From Lithobates sylvaticus (taxonomy: Eukaryota; Chordata; Amphibia; Anura; Ranidae), in NCBI GenBank assembly GCA_028564925.1, contig CM053026.1:640747967-640811966 (forward strand): 64,000 nt of DNA. Reading direction: 5' to 3'. The position numbers were made by a program, and so were the translations under genes. Below are positions 1-10,686 of this stretch, one piece after another (the first letter of the stretch is position 1; the number at the start of each line of letters is the position of its first letter). The notes under the pieces are model-generated. The model did no database searches and was not told the origin of the DNA. It saw only the letters and a list, made by a program, of their open reading frames with translations.

Positions 1-342
1 TCTCCCACCAGCCGCACTGTTCTCCTAGTCGCTAACCAGTCTGTCATCCTGCATGGTCCCGCACCTTCCTGGTTGTCAGCAGTGGCTGCGGGGCAGCTCT
101 CCTCCTCTAGCTGCCCCTCTGGTTTCAGTAGAACTTGGCCACAGTGACGGAAATATTTCCAGAGCATGGAGCACCTTAGCAATCAGTATGATAGTGAACA
201 GGAGTGCTGTTTGCAAAAGAAAAATATTTTTCATGGCCTGTTATCTGTCAACCAGATTTCCAGTTAATGATACAAGTCATTGTATTGTGGTATGTATTAT
301 AGTACATATTTAATGTATTAAATACATCAAGCAACAACAAGT
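1..342. other. Unassigned sequence
   Basis: No gene or repeat is recognised here. An 86-codon open frame on the plus strand (53-313) has no visible domain and ends in A/T-rich sequence, so I do not call it a gene. The stretch ends just before the TAGACATGTG terminus of a small transposon. Confidence 0.5.
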
Positions 343-350
343 TAAAAATA

Positions 351-603
351 TAGACATGTGCAATTCGTTTCGTTTTTTTTACGTTTTTCGTTTTTTTCGT
401 TTTTTTTCGCTTTTTTCGTTCGTTCGTTTTCGTACGAATGAACGAATGATTCGCTAAAAAATTTTAACGAATAACGAATCGTACGAATCCGATTAACGAA
501 TCGTTCGAATCGAACAAATCCGAAAAACAACGAAAATCCGAAAAAAACGAAATGAAAATAAACTAATTTTTTTCAAAAAATAAACTTTTTTTTGTTGTGC
601 ACA
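351..603. mobile_element. hAT-type MITE, TAGACATGTGCA family, right tip lost
   Basis: The segment starts with TAGACATGTGCA and ends with the reverse complement TGCACATG, lacking only about the last three bases. The interior is very rich in CGTTTTTTTCG and ACGAATAACG strings. A fuller relative at 8036-8685 has the same termini and an 8 bp target duplication, which supports a hAT origin. No coding capacity is present. The right tip is interrupted by the DIRS-type element that begins near 604. Confidence 0.65.
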
Positions 604-710
604 TGTCGCATCATGGCAGCATACACTCTGGGTTTGTGACTCCGCCTCCACAACCTGATAGGACCACATAACTATAAGATGACGATACGGCCCCCGCCCC
701 CGTATTCTCT
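604..710 (+). repeat. Left inverted terminal repeat of the DIRS element
   Basis: This repeat matches 6137-6246 in reverse complement over about 105 bp, including CCGCCTCCACAACCTGATAG and the CCCCCGCCCCCGTATTCTCT block. It marks the left end of the DIRS element. Confidence 0.8.
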
Positions 711-2131
711 AATTTTTCCTCACCTGTTGGGACCGCACGGATCATCACCCACTTACCGCTTCGCCCCAGCCAGGTTCTAGCCTCTCCTGGTTTGGAAGTC
801 CTTGCCGGTACAGCCTCTAAATGAAGCTAAATGGAAGGAACCCCACTCTCAGGGGTATTACTGCACCTGCCTGCTGTAATAAGCCTTAAACAGGTTTTTT
901 AAAGCACTGCCACTACTGCCTTAGGAAGCAAGCCTTAAACAGGCTTAAAGGTATGTGGTTATTCTTATACATTTTAAAGCCTTAAACAGGCTTTGTACCT
1001 TGCAGTGGTCCTCCTCTTTGATGTCACTTGCTTTTATTCCTGGGCATCTCTCTGCCGCTGATTATATGGCTCTCCTGGGTCCTGTAGTTCCTCTGTCCCC
1101 CTGTGTACTCTGCATACCTTCTACAAGCAGCGCCGAGCGTCCTGGCGCCTCCGCGCATGCGTAGTGCGGTCGTATGGGCGCCCTGTGTCTTTTTTTCCAG
1201 GATCCAAGATGGCGCCGACGGCAGCGCGGCGCTACTGCGCATGCACGAGCGGCACGGCGCTCCCCCGGCGCCAAATTCAAAGGGGGAAAAATCCCTTTTT
1301 CCATTCCCCTGGAAGTTTCCCTGCAGGAACCACCCCAGGAGTATCCCAGGATCATCCCAGCACACCCCCAATAGGTAAGTGCTCATTTTGCTTCCTCCCT
1401 CTCTCCTTCCCTGTGCATTCTGCATGCTGCTCTCCCTTTCTCCCTTCTTGCTTCTCTGCTCCCTCTACCTTCCTTCCTCTTACTATGCCTATTTTATTGT
1501 TGCTAGGCTGCCTTTCCTATCTCTATGGAGACCACTGCCCCAGCAGATCACCATCAACGTGATAGGTAAGAGGGAAGGATTGGGTAAGTAGAGAAGATCG
1601 AAAAAGAGAGCAGGACCCACTAACGCTGCCTAAACGGTTAGCCCCGCCAGGTCCTCAAGGTCATCCAAATCTGGACGCAGGGAGACCTCTCGTGGAAGAA
1701 GCCGTTCGGGACACAGAAGGAGCCACTCAAGCCGCAGCAGGAGAAGGAGCCACTCAGGCCATAGAAGAAGCCACAGGAGTCGCTCCAGGTCCTGCTCCCA
1801 TAGTCACTCCCACCGCAGAAGATCACCACGCAGACGCCACTCGCCAGCACCCCCTTCCCGACCAGCTGCCAACGCCTGCTGGATATGCGGGGCCATCGCC
1901 CTCCCGGACAAGCTCGCCTGTCGCAGGTGCTTCGAGGAGGCCACCAGGGAAAAAGATCAGGAGCCGAGGGAGCTTGCGGCTGCAGCCCCGCAGTCCACCC
2001 CAGACACAGAAATGTCCGTTAGAGGCACCTCTCCAGCTCCCCCCAGTACATCTAGAGAGCTGGACTCCCAGTCTGAGGAAGAGTAGCTGAAGGCCGCCGC
2101 TGGCTTCGACTTCTCCCTTATTGAGCCCTTT

Positions 2132-3046
2132 GTGAAGTCCGTCAAAGAGGCGATCAACTGGGAGGAACCCCAGGAGGCCCCACAGAAGCGGAAGAAGTAT
2201 TTCCCCAATCTTAAGAGGGATCCAGAGGCCTTCCCCTTCATCGAGGAGCTGGATGACCTGATTAAGGAGGAGTGGCAGAAGCCAGATAGAAAATTGAGCC
2301 TAAATAATAGGCTTACTAAGCTCTACCCACTCAAAGAACCTAAGGCTAAGCCCCTGGTTACCCCTCCAGTAGTGGACGCATCCCTTATGCGCCTGGCCAG
2401 GCACGTGATGCTCCCTATCGAGGACGCGGTAACCTTCAGGGACGTCCTAGACAGGAAAATAGATACAGACCTCAAGAGGGCCTACCTAGCAGCGGGAGGC
2501 GCTTGTAGGCCAGCCGTGGCACTGGCCGCCATTGGCAAGGCCATCTCCAGCTGGTCAGCTTCCACGGAGAAGCTTGTTACGGAGGGCGCAGACCAGGACA
2601 AAATAGTCAGGGCCCTGCAAGAACTCAGTCTCGCAGGGGATTTCGTGGCAGAGGCCTCAGTAGATGCCATAAGGTCCACATCTAGGGCCATGCTGGCCTC
2701 GGTAATGGCCAGACGTGCGCTCTGGCTGAAACCCTGGGCAGCGGACCCGGCCTCCAAATCAAACTGGTGCCGTATTCCCTTTGATGGCGAGAACCTCTTT
2801 GGGGCGAAATTGGATTCAGCGATCTCGAAGGTGACCGGTGGAAAATCTGGGCTTATTCCCTCAGATAGGAAACCGAGGCAGCAGAGGCCCCCTCCTTTTA
2901 GGCGCAACCTGCCGGACAAGTATAGGGATGCTAAGGCCTACAGACCAGGCAGGGAATACCGGAGAAACTGGAGGAACCCCCAGGCGACTTTCTCCAAATA
3001 CCAAAAACCTAAGACTTCTGTGTCTACCGACCAGAAGTCTTTTTGA
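2132..3046 (+). CDS. DIRS Gag-like protein, C-terminal part (fossil element)
   Basis: This is an open frame of 304 codons. DIRS elements carry an upstream Gag-like frame, and this one fits by position, charge and length. The product is rich in Lys, Arg and Pro, has a helical middle part and ends in a basic tail with repeated Arg-Arg-Asn. An Arg-Ser-rich and Cys-rich stretch precedes it at about 1680-2090. The frame overlaps the reverse-transcriptase frame, as is common in the family. The role, packaging of the RNA intermediate, is inferred from the family. Confidence 0.6.
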   Translation: MKSVKEAINWEEPQEAPQKRKKYFPNLKRDPEAFPFIEELDDLIKEEWQKPDRKLSLNNRLTKLYPLKEPKAKPLVTPPVVDASLMRLARHVMLPIEDAVTFRDVLDRKIDTDLKRAYLAAGGACRPAVALAAIGKAISSWSASTEKLVTEGADQDKIVRALQELSLAGDFVAEASVDAIRSTSRAMLASVMARRALWLKPWAADPASKSNWCRIPFDGENLFGAKLDSAISKVTGGKSGLIPSDRKPRQQRPPPFRRNLPDKYRDAKAYRPGREYRRNWRNPQATFSKYQKPKTSVSTDQKSF

Positions 3047-3887
3047 AGGTGCGTCCGTCCAGCCAGCAGTAGTGGGGGCCAGGCTCTCAAAATTTCAGCT
3101 GGCTTGGGCGGATATCATCAAGGACCCCTGGACGGTAGCTTCCGTCCGTTTCGGGCACAGGTGGTCATTCCGGGGACGCCCCCCGGCGGATCACTTCTGT
3201 CCAACCAAGCTCCCATCCTCGCGGGAAAAAAGGGCGTTGCTAATGGACTACGTCCAGGAGTTGCTCCTAAAGGAGGCGATAGTGGAGGTGCCCCTATCTC
3301 AAAGAGGTCGGGGGTTTTACTCCCCACTATTCCTGGTCAGGAAGAAGTCAGGGGATCTGCGCCCTGTACTAGACCTAAAAAGGCTCAACCTCTCCATCCG
3401 GGTGGAGTCTTTCAAAATGGAAAGCCTGCAATCCATCCTTCAGGCCATAAACCGAGAGGATTGGATGCTGTCCGTGGACCTCCAGGACGCATACCTACAC
3501 GTCCCAATCGATACCTTATTTCGAAGATTCCTCCGGTTCTCAATAAACCAGCGGCACTTTCAATTCCGGTGCCTCCCGTTTGGGATCTCTACGGCTCCCA
3601 GAACCTTCACAAAAGTCCTCCTCCCGGTAGTAGCGGCCCTGAGAGAGAGGGGTCTGAGGGTCCACCATTACCTGGACGACATTCTCCTCCTCTCAAAAAG
3701 CCAGGAATCCCTTATCCAGCACCGGGAAATACTAATTTCCACTCTTCAGGATCTAGGGTGGCTCATAAACTGGGGGAAGAGCAACCCCCAGCCCTCTCAG
3801 AGGATGGTCTTCCTGGGGGCTGTATTAGACACTCGGTCGAACACGATAGAGTTGCCTCCAGAGAAGGTCCCCCCTATGACCCAGTAA
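2838..3887 (+). CDS. DIRS reverse transcriptase (fossil element)
   Basis: The domain is recognisable from about 3000 onward. It contains a VLDLKRLN block, the SVDLQDAYLHVPI block with the first catalytic Asp, RCLPFGISTAPRTFTK, and the YLDDILLL active-site motif with the paired Asp residues near 3673-3696. These are the standard fingers and palm motifs of DIRS and Ngaro RTs. The frame overlaps the Gag-like frame upstream. In the family, RT copies the element RNA into cDNA that is later circularised and integrated by the recombinase. Confidence 0.85.
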   Translation: MENLGLFPQIGNRGSRGPLLLGATCRTSIGMLRPTDQAGNTGETGGTPRRLSPNTKNLRLLCLPTRSLFEGASVQPAVVGARLSKFQLAWADIIKDPWTVASVRFGHRWSFRGRPPADHFCPTKLPSSREKRALLMDYVQELLLKEAIVEVPLSQRGRGFYSPLFLVRKKSGDLRPVLDLKRLNLSIRVESFKMESLQSILQAINREDWMLSVDLQDAYLHVPIDTLFRRFLRFSINQRHFQFRCLPFGISTAPRTFTKVLLPVVAALRERGLRVHHYLDDILLLSKSQESLIQHREILISTLQDLGWLINWGKSNPQPSQRMVFLGAVLDTRSNTIELPPEKVPPMTQ

Positions 3888-4150
3888 GTCAGGAGAGCTA
3901 TCCTAGCTGCATCCCTACCAGCCAGAGGGTGCCTCAGCCTCCTAGGCTCCCTATCGGCTACCATTCCGATGATACAATGGGCGCAATGGAACTCGAGGCC
4001 TCTACAAATCTCGTTCCTGCGCCAATGGAACGGCTCGTCCATGTCTCAGCCCATCCACATCTCACAGGAGGTCAAGCAGTCCTTGGGATGGTGGACCCGG
4101 CCGAGCAACTTGGACAGGTGCAGGCACATTGTTCCCCCCCCCCCCCTCAG

Positions 4151-4948
4151 GAGGTGGTTACCACGGATGCCAGTTTGGAGGGATGGGGAGCCCACTACTT
4201 ACACCATGCAGTCCAGGGCCGCTGGCCATTCGAGGTTCGGGATACCGTTTCCAATGTACTGGAAATGAGGGCGGCCTTCCAGGCCCTCCTGGCCTTCGGC
4301 CCTCTCCTGAGGGGCAAACAGGTCCTCTTGAGGTTGGACAACAGAGTCGCTGTCGCCTATATCAACCGCCAGGGGGGCACCAAGAGCTCTTCCATGATGC
4401 GGGAGGTTCTCCCCGTTATGAAATGGGCACAGCGGAACCTCCTGGACCTCAGAGCGGCCTACATCCCGGGTACCGAGAATCTCCTGGCCGATTCCCTCAG
4501 CAGGAGATTTCTCTCAAACAACGAATGGTCCCTGAGTCCGCAGGCCTTCGCCCTGATCTCCAGAACCTGGGGTTCCCCGGACATAGACCTGGCAGCGACT
4601 CCGGACAACGCGAAATGCCAGAGATTCCTGTCACGAGTCCCCTTCCCCTCAGCAGAAGGGACAGACTGTCTCCACCACCCCTGGGACTTTCACCTCGGGT
4701 ACATCTTCCCCCCGACCCCCTTGATAGCGAGGTTTCTGCTGAGACTCAAGAGGTCATCAGCTCTGGTAGTGGCCGTCATTCCCTTCTGGCCCAGGAGGCC
4801 GTGGTTTACCACCCTCCTACAGCTAAGCACAGCAGACCCGCTTCCCCTCCCACAGTCAGCCGACCTGCTTTCCCAAGGCCAACTTCTCCACCCGAGTCCG
4901 GAGAAGCTGCACCTAATGGCTTGGAGACTGAGAGGTCTAGATATCTAG
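4151..4948 (+). CDS. DIRS RNase H plus methyltransferase-like segment (fossil element)
   Basis: The RNase H part begins at VVTTDASLEGWGA (Asp of the first catalytic position) and continues with LEMRAAFQALLAF, LLRLDNRVAVAYINRQGG and LLADSLSRR, the usual order of RNase H motifs in DIRS polyproteins. The rest (about 4510-4800) has the PDIDLAATPDNAKC and VVAVIPFWPRRPW blocks seen in the adenine-methyltransferase-like domain that accompanies DIRS RT/RNase H. It overlaps the start of the recombinase frame by about 30 bases. Confidence 0.8.
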   Translation, partial: EVVTTDASLEGWGAHYLHHAVQGRWPFEVRDTVSNVLEMRAAFQALLAFGPLLRGKQVLLRLDNRVAVAYINRQGGTKSSSMMREVLPVMKWAQRNLLDLRAAYIPGTENLLADSLSRRFLSNNEWSLSPQAFALISRTWGSPDIDLAATPDNAKCQRFLSRVPFPSAEGTDCLHHPWDFHLGYIFPPTPLIARFLLRLKRSSALVVAVIPFWPRRPWFTTLLQLSTADPLPLPQSADLLSQGQLLHPSPEKLHLMAWRLRGLDI

Positions 4949-5955
4949 AGAAGGGCTGCTCCGCGAGGGTGGTGGACACACTACTCCAGGCCAGGAAGCC
5001 TACCACAAACACCACCTACCGGCAGGTCTGGGATAAGTTCACTTCCTTCGCCCAACAGCAGGGGTGGAACCTATCCTCCATATCAACCCCTCAGATCCTA
5101 GAGTGCCTGCAGGCAGGTCTGGACAAAGGTCTCGGCTCCAGCACCCTCAAGGTGCAGGTGTCAGCCCTGTCCGCCCTGACCGGGACTAGGTGGGCTCACG
5201 ACCCTCTTATCATCCAATTCCAGAGGGCCTGTCTCAAGCTGAGGCCTCCCAGAAAACCTTTGTTCCCGGCCTGGGACCTGTCGGTCGTTCTGGAGGCCCT
5301 ATCTAAGGAGCCCTTCTTTCCACTAGAAGGCATCTCCCTCTGGGACCTGACGCTGAAGGTGACGTTCCTGATTGCCATAACCTCGGCAAAAAGGGTCTCA
5401 GAAATGCAAGCCCTACTGGCCAGGGATCCATATCTGGTCGTTTATCCGGACAGGGTAGTCCTAAAACCCTCAGACCGCTTCATCCCCAAAGTGTCATCCT
5501 CATTCCACTTTAACCAGGAAATCAATCTGCCAGCGCTCACTACAGACCAGGGCGACCCGCACCCCCTGGATGTCAGGGGCAACATCCTCAAATACCTCTC
5601 GGCCTCAGAGCCCATTAGGAAGTCAGAAAACCTCCTAATCATCCCTCACGGTTTCAGGAGAGGTCAGTCAGCATCGGCCCGCACCATCGCCTCATGGCTG
5701 GTGAAGACCATTAAGAAGGCCTACTCGCTAAGCACCACGCAGATTCCGGACGGGCTGAAGGCACATTCCACCAGGGCAGTGGCGACCTCATGGGCAGCCT
5801 ATTGTAGGGTCTCAGCGGAAACCATCTGCAGGGCAGCCACCTGGTCCTCCAGGAATACCTTTATTTCCCACTATAAAGTAGATTCTGCCCGCCTGTCTAC
5901 TGTAAATTTTGGAAAGTCTGTTATCCAGGCCAACTCTGCCATTCCTTGTGAATAA
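4918..5955 (+). CDS. DIRS tyrosine recombinase (fossil element)
   Basis: The frame holds a core-binding region (VVDTLLQARKPTTNTTYRQV) and then a catalytic region. LLIAITSAKR-type sequence gives the first Arg, LKAHSTRAVATSWA matches the His-x-x-Arg box, and ISHYKVDS near the C terminus gives the candidate nucleophilic Tyr. This enzyme joins the circular cDNA of the element to target DNA, in place of a DDE integrase. The open frame ends 43 bases before the internal complementary region. The exact start is uncertain, because the same frame stays open upstream across the RNase H gene. Confidence 0.85.
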   Translation, partial: GLETERSRYLEKGCSARVVDTLLQARKPTTNTTYRQVWDKFTSFAQQQGWNLSSISTPQILECLQAGLDKGLGSSTLKVQVSALSALTGTRWAHDPLIIQFQRACLKLRPPRKPLFPAWDLSVVLEALSKEPFFPLEGISLWDLTLKVTFLIAITSAKRVSEMQALLARDPYLVVYPDRVVLKPSDRFIPKVSSSFHFNQEINLPALTTDQGDPHPLDVRGNILKYLSASEPIRKSENLLIIPHGFRRGQSASARTIASWLVKTIKKAYSLSTTQIPDGLKAHSTRAVATSWAAYCRVSAETICRAATWSSRNTFISHYKVDSARLSTVNFGKSVIQANSAIPCE

Positions 5956-5997
5956 AAACTGCTATTGATGCATTACCCACCCTGTCTGCGAGTTACT

Positions 5998-6100
5998 CCC
6001 CAGAGTGTATGCTGCCATGATGCGACAGGAAAACGGAAAATTGTATACTTACCTTTCCGTAATTTTCCTTTCCTGTCGCATCTTCATGGCAGCATACAAT
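5998..6100 (+). repeat. DIRS internal complementary region
   Basis: GTATGCTGCCATGATGCGAC (6007-6026) is the reverse complement of the outer left end. The following sequence up to the GTCGCATCTTCATGGCAGC block is the reverse complement of the outer right end. Such a joined copy of both edges is the template used to complete the ends in the DIRS replication model. Confidence 0.8.
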
Positions 6101-6136
6101 GTCCCACCCATTTTTAAAAGGTGATTCATATATACA

Positions 6137-6288
6137 GAGAATACGGGGGCGGGGGCCGTATCGTCATCTTATAGTTATGTGGTCCTATCAGGTTGTGGAG
6201 GCGGAGTCACAACCCAGAGTGTATGCTGCCATGAAGATGCGACAGGAAAGGAAAATTATGGAAAGGTATGTATACAATTTTCCGTTTT
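6137..6288 (+). repeat. Right inverted terminal repeat and right edge of the DIRS element
   Basis: Bases 6137-6246 are the inverse of 604-710. The extra right-edge sequence to about 6288 (ends TTTTCCGTTTT) is matched in reverse complement inside the internal complementary region, which places the element end beyond the simple inverted repeat. Confidence 0.7.
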
Positions 6289-7394
6289 GTTGATCATATC
6301 TAACAAGAGACTGACTAGACTAGTGGGAATGAACAGTGCTGACTAAATTTTCCGTTTTAATGTCTTGGAGAGAAAACCAAAAAACATAGATAAAAAAATA
6401 AAATGAAATCCTACAGTACAACTTGCATTTGCAGCTTGTTTTTTTATATACGCTTACTACATGATTTTATATTTGAAGCACAATGGCTTGGAAAGGAAAA
6501 ATATCTAACATATCTTCACATAAGTTTCACAATCAATAGGGTCATTTCCCTGTTAATACATCTAAGCTTTTGCAGGAAGAAAGAAAAGAAACTCTGCCAC
6601 TCCCTCCTCTGGTAAGATGTCACAAAAAATGTTGGCAGCAATATCTCTCTTTTGCCTTTTCCCCTCGAACAATAACACTGGAATTTCTTGCAAAGAATAT
6701 CACCTGATTGGTGCCCTTTCAATACATGTAAAAAAAAAAAAAAGAACACATATTTCTTTTATTCATCCATTTTTTGTGCTACTTCCACAGCAAGAATCAC
6801 TATAAACAGTATGTGAGCTGACAGTATGAAAGCGGAATTCCATGCTAACCGAAATCGTTAAATACACATACAACATACTGTATATGGGAGCTTTTGTACT
6901 GCCAAAAGATTTTCTGTTCTATTCATGCCTTCAGATATGACACCACTTTCTCTCTTACAGCTTTAGACTCTAGAAGGAATACAGTTGTGTTTTCTCTCTC
7001 CACCCCCAGACTGCTAACTGGACAGTGAAGGAGCAGCAATAGATTGATGATGTTATGCCTCTGCTTACTCTACTCTCTTCCCCTATAAACATGTTCCTTG
7101 TTAGTACATCTGCGTGCAGCCAATGTGATTGGCTATCCGTGCTGCCCCTCCCACTCCCAGTTTGTGTTTTGCTGTATAGGGTTTTGCATGGGGCTGATAC
7201 CAAATCAAAGTCAGGTACTAACAAAAGCTGTAATATAAAAATATACATTTAATGATTTGTTAATAAATATGTTGCTGTATTATTTTTTCTCTGGCGTTAA
7301 AGTTTAACTGAAGGCAAAACTTTTTTTTTAGTTTTGGGAAGAGTGCATATTGATTAGAACACCTGTCAGTTTTTTATTGTGGTCTGTGTCCCGG
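6289..7394. other. Unassigned sequence
   Basis: A/T-rich sequence without a recognisable gene or terminal repeat. The open frames here (6403-6805 and 6970-7252) are short and lack domains. A poly-A run lies at about 6728-6742. Confidence 0.5.
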
Positions 7395-7398
7395 TTAA

Positions 7399-9056
7399 CC
7401 CCTTCCCGACCAGGTTGGCTCCCCTGCGCGAGCCGTCGTAGCTGTACGTCGGCTCCTTAAGACGCTGTAGCTGCGGGTGCATGTGCACCCGCAGCCTGTC
7501 CCTGGAGCCAATGCGCGTGCCCAGCAGTGATGACCGATGGGCACCCGCGATCGCTCGTGACAGAGCAAGAACTGGGATATGTGTGTGTAAACACACAAAT
7601 GCCAGTTCTGTCAGGGGAGAGGAGACAGATCATGTGTTCCTACCAAGTAGGAACAATGATCGGTCTCCTCCTCTAGTCAGCCACATTCCCCCCACAGTTA
7701 GAACACACACAGGAAACACATTTAACCCCTTGTTAACACCTTCCTTGCCAGTGACATTTATGCAGTAATCAGTGGCTATTTATAGCACTGATTGCTGTAT
7801 GAATGTTAATGGTCCCAAAAATGTGTCAAAAGTGTCCAATTTGTCTGCCACGTCGGATCCTCCGTCCGATGCTTTGTGTGCCAGGCTCCGTTCCCTGCAA
7901 GCGTCACAACGCATGGGGGTGGCAAATTCATAAAGTACAAAATACAAACATACAGTACCCTGTAATCTTACAGTGCAGTTTTATATTATATATACTGTTT
8001 TTTCTGTCTGGAAACTTGCCACTGTCCATGGCAACTAGACATGTGCATTTGTTATCATCCAAATGCATTTTTGTCAAATTTCGGGTGCTTCCGTGTTCCG
8101 TGATAACGAACGCGCAGAATCCGAAATCCGAAAGATCCAAAATAAAAAAAAAAATGCTTTATTTTCATATGCATTATATTTTCCTATTGTTGCGACAACA
8201 GTTCGATATAGATAGATAGAAGATTCAACATGGCGGTGACAATAGCGATCTGTGTCTATCGAACCTGCGGTAATACCGTTCGACATGAAGATTCGCCGAA
8301 GCAGCTAAAAACATACGACCCCGCAAGTGGAAATTTACGGTTAATTGCTCCGCCCATAGGCTATAGAAGAATTCTAATTTTGTTTGACTAATAATATAAT
8401 TAATAAAATATAATTATTACTAGTCAAACAACATTAGAATTCTACTATAGCTTGTGGGCGGAGCATTCGATCGGAAAGGTACCATTGCAGCATCGTACAG
8501 TTTAGCTGCTTCGTCAAATCTTCTTAGAACTTTCGACAGACACCGTAAGCCTTCAATTGATAGATTCGACCTTAATTAATTTGGATTTTCGTACGAATGC
8601 ATTTTTTAACTAAACAAAATAAATAAAACGAATTTCGTGCGAAACCGAAATTCCGAAACAAAATATTTCAGTGTGCACATGTCTAATGGCAACCAAAAAG
8701 TGTCCCTTTACGTCAAAAGTGGTTTTAGACCAGCTAGAAAACAGCGATAGTAAATTAGAACACTTGCAGACTTGAGCGATAGTAATTTGTGGGGAAATTT
8801 TTTTTTTTATTATATTATTATTTTTTATAATTATTTATAGTTATTTATTATATTATAATATATGATTTTGTGTTTCAAAATTTAATCATACCCAGGATGT
8901 CTACTAGACTCTTGTTCGGACAGATTTAAGTGTGTTATTACTAAGAATTACAGGCCTAAAATATTAAACGCCAAATTTCTATGTACAAAACAAAATTGCC
9001 AAACAATGTACAGCTTTGAGATTCAAAAATCTGACATAATCATACCGCCAGTGAGG
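7399..9056. mobile_element. TTAA-target MITE (piggyBac-like), copy 1, interrupted
   Basis: It begins TTAACCCCTTCCCGACC (TTAA at 7395-7398) and ends CCAGTGAGGTTAA (TTAA at 9057-9060), so both sides carry TTAA. The interior shares the CAGTGACATTTATGCAGTA / AATCAGTGGCTATTTATAG / AAAAGTGTCAAAAGTGTCC pattern with copies at 14.8, 44.4 and 47.7 kb. A 650 bp hAT MITE is inserted at 8036-8685. TTAA targets and CC-starting termini are typical of piggyBac superfamily MITEs. No transposase is encoded. Confidence 0.6.
8036..8685. mobile_element. hAT-type MITE, TAGACATGTGCA family, with 8 bp target duplication
   Basis: The termini TAGACATGTGCA and TGCACATGTCTA are perfect inverses. The flanks are ATGGCAAC at 8028-8035 and ATGGCAAC at 8686-8693, a perfect 8 bp duplication typical of hAT insertions. 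The interior is A/T-rich, with partial internal inverse symmetry around 8360-8460 (TATAGAAGAATTCTAATT against AATTAGAATTCTACTATA-like sequence). It has no coding capacity. It lies inside TTAA MITE copy 1. Confidence 0.85.
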
Positions 9057-9060
9057 TTAA

Positions 9061-10047
9061 AAATAGGCTTTATTAAAAGAACTGGCATCTAATGATAAAG
9101 AAGTTGAATAAATAAGAAACTATGGTGTAAATCATCTACAACTAAGCATATTTTTTGTTTTACATTTATTTCAACTTGACCTACCTGACTATTGGTTAAT
9201 GAGAAACACTACAAATTTCACATCAGCAAATGATGTGCTCTGAAGGTGTGGTATTTATTACAATTGTAATGTAGACCATAAAAAATATACAGAGAACAAG
9301 GAACACAAACCAATTAAAAGTGGTTTATTAAATTCCCCTAACATACTCTACATTATGTTTATTCCAGAAAAAAACTTTCCACCAACATGGGGTGCAGACC
9401 AAAATAATTTATACTTCGTATATGAAAAGCCGCCATATTTAAAAACAGGACAGTAATTTCTTTAAAACATAAACACCCATAGATACTTCTAGAGTTATCT
9501 ACATGCTGAATAATACACCAAATTATTTACGGTAAACAAAGAATGGATATCCATTGCTGATATTTCACAGGTTATAAATCTAGTAAATATCTTATTATCT
9601 GCTCATTTTACAAACCTAACACACTAGGATAAGGATATCTATTTTCAAAAAAGTGACTGCTCCCTTTAGCTGCATTCAATGGGATTGAAAAATGACAGTC
9701 ACATGGCTAAAATAAAGAATCGTATACCTGTGTTAAAGATTTGTGAATTAATCCCTTTGTCTCATATAGTTCCTAATATAGTATATATATATATTTTGTG
9801 TACACTAAAGTTTTTTTTTTCCTGAAAATATGTGTTTGATAAACAACTGCGCAAATACCGCGTGACAAAAAAAATGCAACAGCCACCATTTTTTTCTTCA
9901 GGGCTTCTGCTTTCACAAAATGAAAATGAAAACAATTCCCCAGTAGGTAATCAGTTAAAATCCCGACACTGATTCTTTCTTTTCCAATAGTATTTTGGGG
10001 ATTTACATAGAAATAAAACAGAACAACATAATGGGTAAACAAATAAC
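9061..10047. other. Unassigned A/T-rich sequence
   Basis: No gene or repeat terminus is recognised. A 114-codon minus-strand open frame at 9773-10117 lacks domains and runs into the neighbouring MITE, so it is not called. Confidence 0.5.
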
Positions 10048-10055
10048 ATAGCTTG

Positions 10056-10686
10056 TAGACTTGTGCACAATGAAAAATATTGTTCAGTTTCGGTTTGTTG
10101 TCATTCGTAAAATACATAATTTCATTCTGTTATATTCGTAAATGTTACGTTAATACGTTTTCGGATAATTTTTTATTTCTGTAGAGTGTCGATATTCGTT
10201 ATACTGAATCTCGAATCATGTTGAATTCATTCTTTATATGCGCTATAATTTCGTTCGTATTCGTTGAAATTCGATATTTATGTATGTATATAAATTCGTG
10301 ATAATGATACGTAGTTTGGAAAGTCGTTTGGTTATTGATTCTTTTAACACACATAATGACAATATCTCTTCTCCTCTGCTCAAATACAATACAACACCCT
10401 TCTCACTCAGTTCTCAGGAATGCACTTTGCCAGTAATCCAACCTCCAGCACAAAATTAATCAGCTGATTGGACTGTAAGATTTACTTTGAGTTGACCTTT
10501 TGTTTCATTAGATCTTTAATGAATTACCGAATCATGTCAAATTCATTCATTATATCCGCTATAATTTCTTTCGTATTAGTTGAAATTCGTTATTTTTTTT
10601 TCGGACATTTGGATGCATCCAAATGTCCGAAAGATACAAAATTCGGCCGAATTTTGATTTGTTACAAAACGAATTTCACAAGCCTA
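10056..10686. mobile_element. hAT-type MITE with 8 bp target duplication
   Basis: It starts TAGACTTGTGCAC and ends TTTCACAAGCCTA, an imperfect inverse pair related to the TAGACATGTGCA family. ATAGCTTG occurs on both sides (10048-10055 and 10687-10694), a perfect 8 bp target duplication. A small palindrome, CATTTGGATGCATCCAAATG (10607-10626), lies inside. No coding capacity. Confidence 0.85.

Larger units (their letters stand above)
604..6288 (+). mobile_element. DIRS-type tyrosine-recombinase retrotransposon (fossil)
   Basis: The element has the DIRS hallmarks. Inverted terminal repeats of about 107 bp (604-710 and 6137-6246) extend to about 6288 on the right. An internal complementary region at 5998-6100 carries the two outer edges joined head to head. 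Inside are a Gag-like region, reverse transcriptase, RNase H, a DNA-methyltransferase-like segment and a tyrosine recombinase, in overlapping frames as is usual in the family. The start of the Gag-like region (about 1680-1945) is rich in Arg-Ser pairs and holds a CxxC-x10-CxxC zinc-binding pattern. There are no LTRs and no integrase. Long open frames and well-matched terminal repeats suggest a fairly young copy that looks whole or nearly so, with about one or two breaks at most. Confidence 0.85.

Noticed and set aside
53-313. 86-codon frame at the window start
   Set aside because: No domain, no splice or promoter support; cannot be told from chance.
1024-1562. Overlapping frames of 91-133 codons on both strands near 1.0-1.6 kb
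   Set aside because: They lie in the GC-rich leader of the DIRS element and show no domain.
7803-8219. 138-codon plus-strand frame
   Set aside because: It spans the border of a TTAA MITE and an inserted hAT MITE; both are non-coding.
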